A stretch of DNA of 64,000 nucleotides, from the NCBI GenBank assembly GCA_012270065.1, contig JAAXJB010000030.1, positions 34,094 through 98,093 on the forward strand. Direction: 5' to 3'. Below, one piece after another: positions 18,622-26,969 of this stretch. A program made the position numbers and the translations under genes. Positions within the stretch are counted from its first letter, which is position 1. Every line of letters starts with the position of its first letter. The DNA comes from Rubripirellula sp. Lineage in GTDB: Bacteria; Planctomycetota; Planctomycetia; Pirellulales; Pirellulaceae. The notes under the pieces are model-generated. The model was not told where the DNA came from. It did no database searches and saw only the letters and a list, made by a program, of their open reading frames with translations.

Positions 18622-19542
18622 CTACATCAACCGCCGGCGTTCTTTGAGGAAAACGGTCAGGGCTTCCCACGGGTCTGAGTCGGTCCGTAAGACACAATGC
18701 GCCATTTCAAGTGAATGGAACAAATCGCGCTGCTCGGCCATGAACGTCCCGAAACGCTCAAGGTATCTGGCTCGCGCACTGGAAGGATCCACCAAACGGC
18801 GATTGCCATTTTCCATGTCCCGGAACACGGCAGTTTCGGCAAAAGGGAATTCCAGCTCATCGCGATCAAGGACCTGGAAGATCATGCACTCGTGGCCAAG
18901 GAACTTGAGTTGTTGAAACGCTTGAGCGATACCCTCGGACTCTTCCTGCAAATCAGAAAAGAACAGAACAATGCTGCGTCGATGGATCAAGCGAATCATG
19001 TGTTGCAGCAATTCTGTCAGACGCGGGCTGCCGGCCGCTGATAGACTCTGCAATTGCTGGACAATGGTGTTGAATTGACTTTGTTTCTGGGATGGACGAA
19101 TGAACGTTGCTGTGTCGGACGTTTCCTGCTGAGTCAGCAGGCCCACGGCGTCATTCTGTCGTAACATCATCGAAGTCAAGGCAACTGCAAGCGTCTTTGA
19201 TACCTCAAGCTTGGAACCCCACGCTTGACTGCCGCGGTATCTCATGGAACCACTGCTGTCGATCACCACATAGACGCGAACATTCGTTTCCTGTGTGTAT
19301 TTCTTGATGCAAAGTCGATTGCTTCGAGCGTAAAGCTGCCAATCCAGATGACGCAAGTCATCGCCAGGCTGGTAATCACGGTACTCGCTGAACTCGACGC
19401 TGATTCCATGAAATGGGCTGCGGTGCATTCCATCCAGAAATCCTTCCACCAGATAACGGGCTTTCAAATCCAATGTATGAAGCAACGACATGACTTGTGG
19501 GTCAAACCGTTCAATCAGTCGATCATTCTGCAGCGACGCCAT
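18622..19542 (-). CDS. DUF58 domain protein with VWA fold
   Basis: 306 residues, the standard length for the family. The DUF58 signature EFSEYRDYQPGDDLRHLDW lies at about 50-68, followed by a canonical MIDAS (VIDSSGSM, Asp95-Ser97-Ser99). DUF58 proteins are paired with MoxR ATPases throughout bacteria and are thought to be clients or adaptors for MoxR-driven maturation or insertion. No membrane segment is seen, so it is probably cytoplasmic. It sits between the MoxR gene (5-nt gap) and the BatA-like gene (1-nt gap). Confidence 0.9.
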   Translation of the reverse strand: MASLQNDRLIERFDPQVMSLLHTLDLKARYLVEGFLDGMHRSPFHGISVEFSEYRDYQPGDDLRHLDWQLYARSNRLCIKKYTQETNVRVYVVIDSSGSMRYRGSQAWGSKLEVSKTLAVALTSMMLRQNDAVGLLTQQETSDTATFIRPSQKQSQFNTIVQQLQSLSAAGSPRLTELLQHMIRLIHRRSIVLFFSDLQEESEGIAQAFQQLKFLGHECMIFQVLDRDELEFPFAETAVFRDMENGNRRLVDPSSARARYLERFGTFMAEQRDLFHSLEMAHCVLRTDSDPWEALTVFLKERRRLM

Positions 19543-19547
19543 CCCTG

Positions 19548-20684
19548 TTATCTCTTTGATTGGGGAGCATCGTGTGGTGTTTCAGCGATCAGCTTCTCAA
19601 TGATGTCATCGGTCGTCTTCTGCTCCGCATCGGCCTGAAAGCTTCGAATGATGCGATGTCGAAGGACCATCGGGGCCACCGCTGCGATGTCTTCGCAGGC
19701 AACGTTGAAACGGCCCAGGCAGGCTGCACGTGCACGACCGGCAAGAATCAGATTCTGGCTTGCACGGGGGCTTGCGCCCCAGCGTATCCATTTTGCAATC
19801 CCGGGAGCGATATCACTGGTGCCAGGTCGCGTTGCCCGAACAAGCCGCGTTGCATAGTCAATCACGTTCGAGGCCGACGGGATATGCGCAATCGCATCGC
19901 GATATGCCATGACTTCCTGCCAGGTCAGTTGCGGTGTCAAGCCATCAAGTGGTGTGAACGAGTGTCCGGCGACAATCTGCTTTTCCTGTTCATGGGTAGG
20001 GTAGCCCAACTGCAGCTGAAACAGGAATCTGTCCAATTGTGCCTCCGGCAGCGGATAGGTTCCTTCCTGTTCAATTGGATTCTGGGTTGCTAACACGAGA
20101 AACGGTTCGGGAAGCTGGTCGGTGCGTCCTGAAACCGTGACGGTTCTTTCCTGCATGGCTTCCAGTAATGCCGCTTGAGTTTTTGGAGGGGTGCGATTGA
20201 TCTCATCTGCCAGCAGAATCTGCGTGTAAATCGGACCCCGCACAAATTGAAATTCGCGATGACCCGATTCTTCCTCCTGAAGAATGTCAGTACCAGTGAT
20301 ATCGGGTGGCATCAAATCGGGGGTGAACTGGATGCGTTTGAATTCAAGATGCAAAACGCGCGAGATGGCACCCACGAGCAGTGTTTTTCCAAGTCCGGGA
20401 ACTCCCTCCAGCAAGCAGTGACCGTACGAGAAAAGAGCGTACAGAATTGCTTCGGTATTCTCTTCCTGCCCTACCACGCATTTTCCGACTTCCGACTTGA
20501 TATCACCCACCTTCGCAGGAAGGCTTGAAATGATCCGTGCAGCATTCGCGGCAGTGACCTCGGTCCGCTCCGCGGACGATACGCGCGGATCAGATTGTTC
20601 CTGCTGACTTGCGCTCTCTACCACTTCACCCTCAAGTGGTTTTTCCGACTGTGATTCATCCATCATTTGATTCTTAAAGCCCAT
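19548..20684 (-). CDS. MoxR-family AAA+ ATPase
   Basis: 378 residues. A charged, disordered N-terminus (about 1-45) precedes an AAA+ core with Walker A GVPGLGKT (about 94-101), Walker B LLADE (about 157-161) with the MoxR signature EINRTPPKTQAALLEAMQE, and sensor-1 ATQNPIEQEGTYPLPEAQLDRF. MoxR ATPases remodel VWA partners; the five downstream genes fit that role. It is the first gene of the minus-strand operon. The reading frame allows an alternative ATG pair 18-21 bases later, and no ribosome binding site clearly decides between them. Confidence 0.92.
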   Translation of the reverse strand: MGFKNQMMDESQSEKPLEGEVVESASQQEQSDPRVSSAERTEVTAANAARIISSLPAKVGDIKSEVGKCVVGQEENTEAILYALFSYGHCLLEGVPGLGKTLLVGAISRVLHLEFKRIQFTPDLMPPDITGTDILQEEESGHREFQFVRGPIYTQILLADEINRTPPKTQAALLEAMQERTVTVSGRTDQLPEPFLVLATQNPIEQEGTYPLPEAQLDRFLFQLQLGYPTHEQEKQIVAGHSFTPLDGLTPQLTWQEVMAYRDAIAHIPSASNVIDYATRLVRATRPGTSDIAPGIAKWIRWGASPRASQNLILAGRARAACLGRFNVACEDIAAVAPMVLRHRIIRSFQADAEQKTTDDIIEKLIAETPHDAPQSKR

Positions 20685-21236
20685 CCCTCTGAATTTCGTT
20701 GGATTGGTCTGCTGTGAACAGCCAATGCGAGTCTGGGATCAATTTTGCATCCAGGCATGAGCCCGCTGTTGCAATCCCGCTCCTGTTACGGAGGCTCGAA
20801 TTCTAGCAGGGAGGGGCGACTTCTGGCCAAAAGAGTGGTGATTTCAAGGAAACAGCTCTTTTTTTGTGAGAACGCCTGTTTGGTTGTAGCTGCTTTCCCC
20901 ATTGGTGAATTCGTCCACGTTGGTTGTGCTTTTCGGTTGCCCAGCAGGATTCACCGTTCATTCCGTCATGGACCGCCATGCGGGGAATGATCACGCGTGT
21001 AAGATTGTCCAGCTCTTTGGGAGCTGAGTGGCCAGGAAATGGTTGAACTTTCGTCCATGTCCATGAGGCTCAAGTATCAAAGGTGCGACGTTCCTGCGAG
21101 TTCTTCGTGCGGATGTGTCTGGCAGTTGTCTTGCCGATTGACGCTTTGTAGGTTATCCCGCTTGAATGTCGGGTTTTTCGGTCTTTAGAGCCCTTCGCGT
21201 TTTTTCCTTGCTGTTCATTGAATCAGGAGTCCTTTC
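20685..21236. other. Intergenic region between divergent units
   Basis: These 552 bp lie between the MoxR operon (minus) and the Fae-like gene (plus) and should hold both promoters. An 81-codon plus-strand frame (20745-20990) has no domain or signal peptide and is rejected. Near the right end a short CCCG...CGGG stem with five Ts (about 21160-21180) is too weak to call. The last bases carry the Fae-like ribosome binding site (AGGAG, about 8 nt before the ATG). Confidence 0.45.
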
Positions 21237-21785
21237 ATGTCTGATCGAATTGTCCTTCGAACTGGTGAAGCACTTGTTGCAGGTGGTCCACCCTTCACCG
21301 CTGCAGAGCCCGAGGTTGTGATCGGTGAATTGGATGGGCCGGTGGGGACCGCGCTGGCCACGCTGACTGGTGATCAGTCCATGGGCCATTCCAAGGTGTT
21401 TGCCATTCTGAACACCGATATTCAGGTCAGGCCTGTGACCCTGTGCGTCAGTAAGGTGACGGTCAAGAACTCACGCTATACCAATATTCTCATGGGGACT
21501 GTTCAGGCGGCCATTGCCAACGGAGTTCTCGATGCTGTGCGAGCAGGAGACCTTCCCAAGGAAAAAGCAAATGATCTGGGGATCATTTGCAGTGTCTGGC
21601 TGAATCCGGGCGTGATCGACGATGACAACCTGGATCACAAGGCTTTGTTCGATATACATCGCAAGGCAATGGCCCAGGCGATCCATAAAGCCATGGCATG
21701 CGAGCCGTCAATCGATTGGTTGCTGGAGAATCAGGACTCCATCACTCACAAGTATTATCAGATGGGACTGGATGGGAAAATTTGA
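21237..21785 (+). CDS. Formaldehyde-activating enzyme (Fae)-like protein, catalytic His absent
   Basis: 182 residues. The fold is recognisable by RTGEALVAGG near the start, VVIGELDGPVGTAL, RPVTLCVSKVTVKN, GTVQAAIANGVLDAV and LPKEKANDLGIIC, matching Fae, which condenses formaldehyde with tetrahydromethanopterin. In the Fae of Methylorubrum as I remember it, catalytic His17 lies in AHIDLIIG; here the aligned segment is AAEPEVVIG, so Glu24 occupies that place and no His lies near. The best call is therefore a Fae paralogue with changed or lost activity. Planctomycetes are known to carry H4MPT-linked C1 genes, so a Fae relative is expected. A good ribosome binding site (AGGAG) precedes the ATG. 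An ADH-like gene follows 329 bp downstream on the same strand. Confidence 0.82.
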   Translation: MSDRIVLRTGEALVAGGPPFTAAEPEVVIGELDGPVGTALATLTGDQSMGHSKVFAILNTDIQVRPVTLCVSKVTVKNSRYTNILMGTVQAAIANGVLDAVRAGDLPKEKANDLGIICSVWLNPGVIDDDNLDHKALFDIHRKAMAQAIHKAMACEPSIDWLLENQDSITHKYYQMGLDGKI

Positions 21786-22114
21786 TTTCCGGTTCCGGGC
21801 CTTCATCCCTTGTTGATGGTTTGGTTTTCAGCGTGTTAACGCAAATCGTATCAATGATTGCTTTTGCATGTTCAGGTTTCAGCCTGACCGGCCAATGTAA
21901 TATGAGCATGATCAGGCAAGAACAGTGGTTTTGCATCTTGATGTCGTGTATTCAAGGAATCGATCTGCTGGGGAGTCGATCTGCTGGTCACGGACACGAA
22001 ATCGTAACTGTGACGATCGGTCAGGGTTGCGATTTGGCAGGCACGGTACGTACCGGCACAGCTGGTCCAGTCTGCCGATAGTCGGGTTGAGCCGGGCAAC
22101 GGCAGGAGAATGAA
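21786..22114 (+). other. Gap between Fae-like and ADH-like genes
   Basis: These 329 bp contain no convincing gene. They hold a 12-bp perfect direct repeat (TCGATCTGCTGG at 21960-21971 and 21976-21987, starts 16 bp apart) and, at the right end, the ribosome binding site of the next gene. The spacing suggests separate promoters or a processed transcript rather than a tight operon. Confidence 0.5.
21960..21987 (+). repeat. Direct 12-bp repeat, candidate operator
   Basis: Two exact copies of TCGATCTGCTGG start 16 bp apart, about 130 bp before the ADH-like start codon. Such same-face spacing suits a dimeric regulator, but chance or slippage cannot be excluded. Confidence 0.35.
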
Positions 22115-23347
22115 GTGAACAGAATTGCAGACAGCTTGAAACGAACAACCTGGAACCATTTTTCAGGTAATCAGCTGACTTTTGGGCCGGGAGCGATCGG
22201 GACGCTGACCGGTGTGGTGCAGCGTGAGCAAGCCCGCCGCGTTCTGATCATCAGCGATCAGCGGTTGGTGGATGCCGGTCTTGCATCTCAGGCGGAAATT
22301 GCAATTCAAGCATCGAGTGCAACGAGTCAGGTATTTGGTGAGGGAGAAGCGGAACCATCGATATTGACAGTCAAACGCCTGCTCTGTGCTGCTCAGGACT
22401 ACAAGCCTGACCTGTTCGTTGCAGTGGGAGGTGGCAGCATTATGGATTTGGCCAAAGCGGCGGCTGTCGCCTTGGCTTATGACGGTGATGTTGAAGATCT
22501 GTTCGCTTGTGATCATGTCCCACGCCGCAACATTCGGCTGGTTTGTGTTCCGACCACCGCAGGGACCGGAAGTGAAGTTTCACATGCTGCGATGATCAAG
22601 AATCATTTGACTGGCGTCAAATCAGTCATGCTCAGTCAGAACCTTCGTCCAGACATCGCAATTGTTGACCCGCAGATGATGCTCAGTTGTCCGCCACAGG
22701 TCGCAGCGGAAAGTGGAATGGTGGCACTGACGCACGCGATCGAAGCCTACCTGGTTCGTAATTTCTACTCGTTTCCAGAGGATCTTGAGCATGGGTTGCC
22801 TTTCGAAGGCAATCATCCTGTGGGTGACATGTATGCCGAAAAAGCAATTCGCTTGATTGGTCGCAACCTTCAACGTGTCGTAGATGATCCCGAGGACTTT
22901 GCCGCACAATCGGGAATGGCTTTTGCCGCAACCCTCGCGGGCATTGCCTTTTCTTCATGTGGCGCCTCCTTGACGCAGGCAATTCAAAACGCCTTGAGTT
23001 GCACATGTCAGACGCGTGACGGGGTCGGTAGCGGAATTGTGTTGCCTGCCGTAATGCAGTTCTGGGCTGAAACGCGTCAGTCGAGGCTTGCACAGATTGC
23101 TGGTTTTCTGGAGCTTGATGGAACAGGCAAAACCCAGGAATCGGAGATGGCTTTGTCCGCCATTCAATGGGTCCGTGAAGTCCCAGATCACATTGGTTTG
23201 CCCACCGGGTTGACTGCTGCGGGGGTAAATCCAGAAGACGTCGCGGCATTGGCGGCCACGGCGGTTTCGTCGCAGAACCTGATTGATCTGTCTCCGCTGA
23301 CCGCTACCGTTGATGATTTGATTAGCATTCTGAAAACATGCTTTTAG
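22115..23347 (+). CDS. Iron-containing alcohol dehydrogenase-like protein with lost metal ligands
   Basis: 410 residues of the group III (Fe-dependent) alcohol dehydrogenase fold. Cofactor motifs are intact: GGGSIMD (105-111) and PTTAGTGSEVS (146-156). The metal site is not. Aligned without gaps to E. coli FucO as I remember it, ligand Asp196 is Val203 (GMVALTHAIEAY), His263 is Gln288, His267 is Asn292 and His277 is Asp302; only His200 survives as His207. There is also an insertion at about 218-238. It may use another metal or none, or have a non-catalytic role. The start is GTG at 22115 with GGAG a few bases upstream. The Fae-like gene 5' of it hints at aldehyde or C1 chemistry. Confidence 0.85.
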   Translation: MNRIADSLKRTTWNHFSGNQLTFGPGAIGTLTGVVQREQARRVLIISDQRLVDAGLASQAEIAIQASSATSQVFGEGEAEPSILTVKRLLCAAQDYKPDLFVAVGGGSIMDLAKAAAVALAYDGDVEDLFACDHVPRRNIRLVCVPTTAGTGSEVSHAAMIKNHLTGVKSVMLSQNLRPDIAIVDPQMMLSCPPQVAAESGMVALTHAIEAYLVRNFYSFPEDLEHGLPFEGNHPVGDMYAEKAIRLIGRNLQRVVDDPEDFAAQSGMAFAATLAGIAFSSCGASLTQAIQNALSCTCQTRDGVGSGIVLPAVMQFWAETRQSRLAQIAGFLELDGTGKTQESEMALSAIQWVREVPDHIGLPTGLTAAGVNPEDVAALAATAVSSQNLIDLSPLTATVDDLISILKTCF

Positions 23348-23373
23348 CACGAGCTTGTACAGCAAAACGTGAT

Positions 23374-23395
23374 CTCGCCCGTTTTCTCAGGCGAG
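23374..23395. terminator. Small hairpin between convergent genes
   Basis: CTCGCC (23374-23379) faces GGCGAG (23390-23395) across a 10-nt loop, in the 52-bp gap between the ADH-like gene (plus) and the kinase gene (minus). There is no U-tract, so termination is only a possibility. Confidence 0.3.
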
Positions 23396-23399
23396 TGTG

Positions 23400-25850
23400 T
23401 CACTGAGCTGTATTCGGGCTGCGCATCCTGTTTGCGTACGCTGTGCCAGGTCCGACCTGTTCCAGTCGTGCGCCAATGTCGTGATTGCTGTTTGCATAAT
23501 GCTTGGGAAAAAGCTGCAAAAAATCCTGTGGTCCGAGTGTGCTCGGGACACGACTGGGCATGCCAGTGCTCCGTGGAGGAGTCTCGAGATGAATTGAGCT
23601 TGTATCAGCCTGCCGCCAGACTCCATTCCATTCAGCAAAAGTCGAAAGTGGACGCATGACCCTGATCTTCTGTCTGGGAATACTCAAACCGACGTAGGCC
23701 TGGCGAACTCGGAACTGATTATGCCTGCTTTGCCATAACATCATCTGCTCAATCACTCGTGGATTCAGGATCGGTTTGCTTTGGTTTTCCTGAACAGGCC
23801 TCAACCCCAGTGAGACGAGAAATTCCACATCCCAGAGATTGGCAGATGCGTCGACTAGCGTACGGGCCTGTTGTTGGTTCTGCGGCCCTGGCGGCATGGC
23901 AATCAGAAGTCCTGAAATGGCTGCAAAGTTGTTGTTCTTGATTTGTAACGCCGTTGATAATCCGGGAATGGTGCGAACAGGAAAGGTCACGTCCAAAGCT
24001 GATCCTGCAACAAATAGGTTGTTCTCCAGTTCTACTTTGGTTCCGGGCATCATGCCCAATTCGATACCAACATTCATCGGTCCACTGTAGAATTCTGAAT
24101 TCCTTACACTGCAGAGTCTGGCATCGATCACCGTGATGCAACTCAGGGTCTGGGGTTTGCTATTGATTGCATCAAATCGACAGTTGGAGATTTGTAAATC
24201 GCCATTTGTACAATGCACCGCCCGGAATTTTGCATTGCGGACCGAGTCTGAGGTTTCACCGTTCATCAGTCGAAAAGTCAGACCTTCGAGCACGAGGCTT
24301 GCGTCTGACTCGATGCCCGTCTGCAGGTCACTGTTGTCGATCATCAAGACGGGGGAACTGCCGGGGACAGAGCAAATGCTCAATGCTTTTCCAGCGGTTC
24401 GGATCGTTGATTCAACTTCATGGGTTCCGTTCCCCTCAAGTTCAATGATGTCTCCATCGCTGGACTTGTTGACTGCCTCCTTCAGTGTTGGAAATTCCAT
24501 TGTGACGCCGCCAGCGGTTTTGACAGTAATCCGGAACCCCGCCGGATCCGTCGCAGATGGAACCATCGTTGTTTCATCCGGCTTGGCCGCACTTTCGTTG
24601 GACTGAGAAAAAGAAATGAATCCAAAGGTTAGAAGTATCCCCAGCACGACCACCGTTGCGATCGTAATCGCCAAAGTTGCGTACTGGGTAGCGGATGCAT
24701 TCGCAGTTTTTTTTGCGTCGGTGGGGCCAGACCGCGAAAGTGCCTTGATGATATCCGCGGCGTTCTGGAATCGTTCACTGGGCTGACGGTGCATCAGTTT
24801 TTCGATGATCTCAACCAGCCAGGGTGGCGTCTCAGGGTTCAGGTCAAGGATGCGGGGCGGGGCTCCTTCTCGCAGTTGGTTCAGGATGTGGAGCGAGTTT
24901 TGACCTTCATAGGGAGCGCGTGCTGTGATGCATGCGTAGAGGGTGGCCCCCAAACCATAAATGTCACTGCGGAAGTCGACACCTTTTCCCCAAGCCTGCT
25001 CTGGCGACATGTAATGAGGGGTCCCGATGATGGTTCCGGACTTGGTCAATTGGCTGTCGTCAGCACATTTTGCCAAACCAAAGTCGGTGATTCGAACCCG
25101 GTTGTCTGGTTTCTGCAACAGAATGTTTGAAGGTTTGAGATCCCGATGAACGAGGCCTCTTGAATGAAAGGCCTCCAGGCCTTTGGCAATTTGAGTTCCG
25201 ATTCGCACGATCTCATTGATTGCCAGTGGCGTTGGTTCGTCGATCCGTTGCTGCACTGATTGGCCATCAATGAGGCTCATGACCAGAAACGGAAAACCAC
25301 CCACATCATCAGCAGCGTGGATTGGCACGATGAAGTCGTTTTCTACGGCAGCGGCGGCCTTTGCTTCCCGCAGGAATCTTCTGCGTGCCGATTGATCATG
25401 TTCCAGTTCTGGTGAAAGAAACTTGATGGCCACCTGTCTATCCAGCACATGGTCGTATGCGGCGAAGACAACACTCATGCCGCCTGTTCCGAGACGAGAT
25501 TGAATTTCGTAAGAACCAAATCTTCTGCCAGCGACGATCTGTTCAGTAAACGGCCGTCCTTGAAACGACAGGCTCTTGCTGTCGTTTTCGCCAACGCGGA
25601 TCGTCGCGGTTTTTGTGGACATTCGCTCGATCACATTGACCAGTTCAGTTTCGCAGTCCGCCATTTCAGCAGCATCGTGCTTCAACTTCAAATCTGTGAT
25701 CCACGACGCGTCTCCGGCGACGATTGCCAGTTTGCGTTGGCACACTTCACAGTCGTTGAGGTGTTCCATCAGTCTGTTGCCGTGTGCAGGCAGTTGATCT
25801 GCCAGCAATTGTGCAAGCTCGGAGTCGGTAAGGCAGTCATTTTTTTCCAT
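23400..25850 (-). CDS. Membrane Ser/Thr kinase with zinc-motif N-terminus and beta-helix sensor
   Basis: About 816 residues. Residues 30-37 (HLNDCEVC) form an HxxxCxxC zinc motif like those of anti-sigma factors. The kinase domain (about 114-375) has a Gly loop (GTGGMS), Lys143, HRDLKPSN with Asp237, DFG with Asp256, and GTPHYMSPEQAW; all key residues are present. One membrane helix (about 420-445) leads to an outer part with repetitive beta-strand pattern typical of a right-handed beta-helix. The ATG at 25850 has GGAGG about 8 nt upstream, so I reject the 60-codon extension. It follows the ECF sigma gene by 43 bp. Planctomycetes are known for such ECF-kinase pairs; the kinase probably controls that sigma factor. 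Confidence 0.88.
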   Translation of the reverse strand: MEKNDCLTDSELAQLLADQLPAHGNRLMEHLNDCEVCQRKLAIVAGDASWITDLKLKHDAAEMADCETELVNVIERMSTKTATIRVGENDSKSLSFQGRPFTEQIVAGRRFGSYEIQSRLGTGGMSVVFAAYDHVLDRQVAIKFLSPELEHDQSARRRFLREAKAAAAVENDFIVPIHAADDVGGFPFLVMSLIDGQSVQQRIDEPTPLAINEIVRIGTQIAKGLEAFHSRGLVHRDLKPSNILLQKPDNRVRITDFGLAKCADDSQLTKSGTIIGTPHYMSPEQAWGKGVDFRSDIYGLGATLYACITARAPYEGQNSLHILNQLREGAPPRILDLNPETPPWLVEIIEKLMHRQPSERFQNAADIIKALSRSGPTDAKKTANASATQYATLAITIATVVVLGILLTFGFISFSQSNESAAKPDETTMVPSATDPAGFRITVKTAGGVTMEFPTLKEAVNKSSDGDIIELEGNGTHEVESTIRTAGKALSICSVPGSSPVLMIDNSDLQTGIESDASLVLEGLTFRLMNGETSDSVRNAKFRAVHCTNGDLQISNCRFDAINSKPQTLSCITVIDARLCSVRNSEFYSGPMNVGIELGMMPGTKVELENNLFVAGSALDVTFPVRTIPGLSTALQIKNNNFAAISGLLIAMPPGPQNQQQARTLVDASANLWDVEFLVSLGLRPVQENQSKPILNPRVIEQMMLWQSRHNQFRVRQAYVGLSIPRQKIRVMRPLSTFAEWNGVWRQADTSSIHLETPPRSTGMPSRVPSTLGPQDFLQLFPKHYANSNHDIGARLEQVGPGTAYANRMRSPNTAQ

Positions 25851-25893
25851 GCCCCTGTTCCTCCGGGCTTGATACGAATGCGATCGAATCGGG

Positions 25894-26496
25894 CTAACCG
25901 GGAATTCCCTCGTCGACAATGTTGTCGATGAATTGACGTAGACGGGCGGTAACGCGACTCTTGGCAACGTATACAGCCCCCACCGAAAGGTCCAGTTTTT
26001 CTGCCACGGCAGACGCGCTCTGGTTGTCAACGGCGGTCAGCCAGAAGGCTTGCCAGGTGGAATCCTGGAATTCGGAACGGGCCTTTTCGGCTGCCCATTC
26101 AAAGAGGCGACGCTCGTACTCAAGGTCCCACTGGCTACGGTCATCCTCTTCGGCTGTCATTTCCTCAATGGCTCTTTGGACACCACTGTCTCCACTCCCT
26201 GCCTGTGCTTTTTTCCGCGAGACAAAGTTCAGCATTTTGTTACGGGTCACCGTCAACAGCCAGCCTCGGAATGAACCCCGCTGTGGGTCGTAAGTGAAGT
26301 CATTGGCAGTTGACGTCACGCTGCTGAGAACATCCTGTGTCAAGTCTCCTGCATCAGCATCCTGGATGTTGCGTTTCCTCAGGTACCCGTAGATCAGTGG
26401 GGCGTAAAGTTCAATGAACTGGTTCCACGCATCTTCGTCACGAAAGTCCCGGATCCGAAGCAGCAGGCTGGGGCGTGTCTGTGGTGATTGTTCCAT
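25894..26496 (-). CDS. ECF RNA polymerase sigma factor
   Basis: About 200 residues with the two ECF domains. Sigma2 carries AWNQFIELYAPLIYGYLRKR, the DAGDLTQDVLSSV stretch for -10 recognition and GSFRGWLLTVTRNKML. Sigma4 carries a helix-turn-helix in SASAVAEKLDLSVGAVYVAKSRV. I start at the ATG at 26496; the frame is also open from a TTG at 26547. The gene leads the kinase gene downstream, suggesting an operon in which the kinase regulates the sigma factor. Its target promoters are unknown. Confidence 0.9.
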   Translation of the reverse strand: MEQSPQTRPSLLLRIRDFRDEDAWNQFIELYAPLIYGYLRKRNIQDADAGDLTQDVLSSVTSTANDFTYDPQRGSFRGWLLTVTRNKMLNFVSRKKAQAGSGDSGVQRAIEEMTAEEDDRSQWDLEYERRLFEWAAEKARSEFQDSTWQAFWLTAVDNQSASAVAEKLDLSVGAVYVAKSRVTARLRQFIDNIVDEGIPG

Positions 26497-26969
26497 GAAG
26501 TTTGCAGTGCTTGGAGAGCGGATTGGGTCAATTCCGGCCGTGGACAAGGCCTGCGTGAAAATGTTCAGTTCCGGTGGATGGAATCAGATGGAATCAGTCG
26601 TAAGGCAGCAGAGCGGTTTTGCATGTTACTGGAAAGATTCGTGAAGGAGTGGATTCCGAGGACGCTCTGCAACCAGTTTATCCGAAAGCCGCGACAGAAC
26701 GTTACTGCTCTCCGCACAGTTTGTTGTCGGAAAGATTGTCATTCGGAGGCAAATGCATTTCCTGTCACAGAGTGAAGAAAATGAAATCCGGAGAAAGGTA
26801 TGGAGGGATAACGTGTTTGAGATGAACCCCCATTTCTTCGTGAATTCTGCTGTATCGCGGAAATGGCTTCCAGAAAAAATAAAAATTCCTGAAAGATCGA
26901 GTTTCGAGGCGTGTAAGACGCATACACAGGCGAATGCCACCCTCTTTTCTTCAACATCAGGAGCCGAAA
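26497..26969. other. Intergenic region between ECF sigma and RTX genes
   Basis: About 470 bp between divergent genes, presumably holding both promoters. Open frames on both strands (up to 125 codons, minus) have no recognisable product. No strong inverted repeat or promoter box stands out. The ribosome binding site of the RTX gene (CAGGAG) is at its right edge. Confidence 0.4.

Noticed and set aside
20745..20990. Open frame of 81 codons before the Fae-like gene
   Set aside because: Composition unlike its neighbours, no recognisable domain, and it occupies the expected promoter region of divergent genes.
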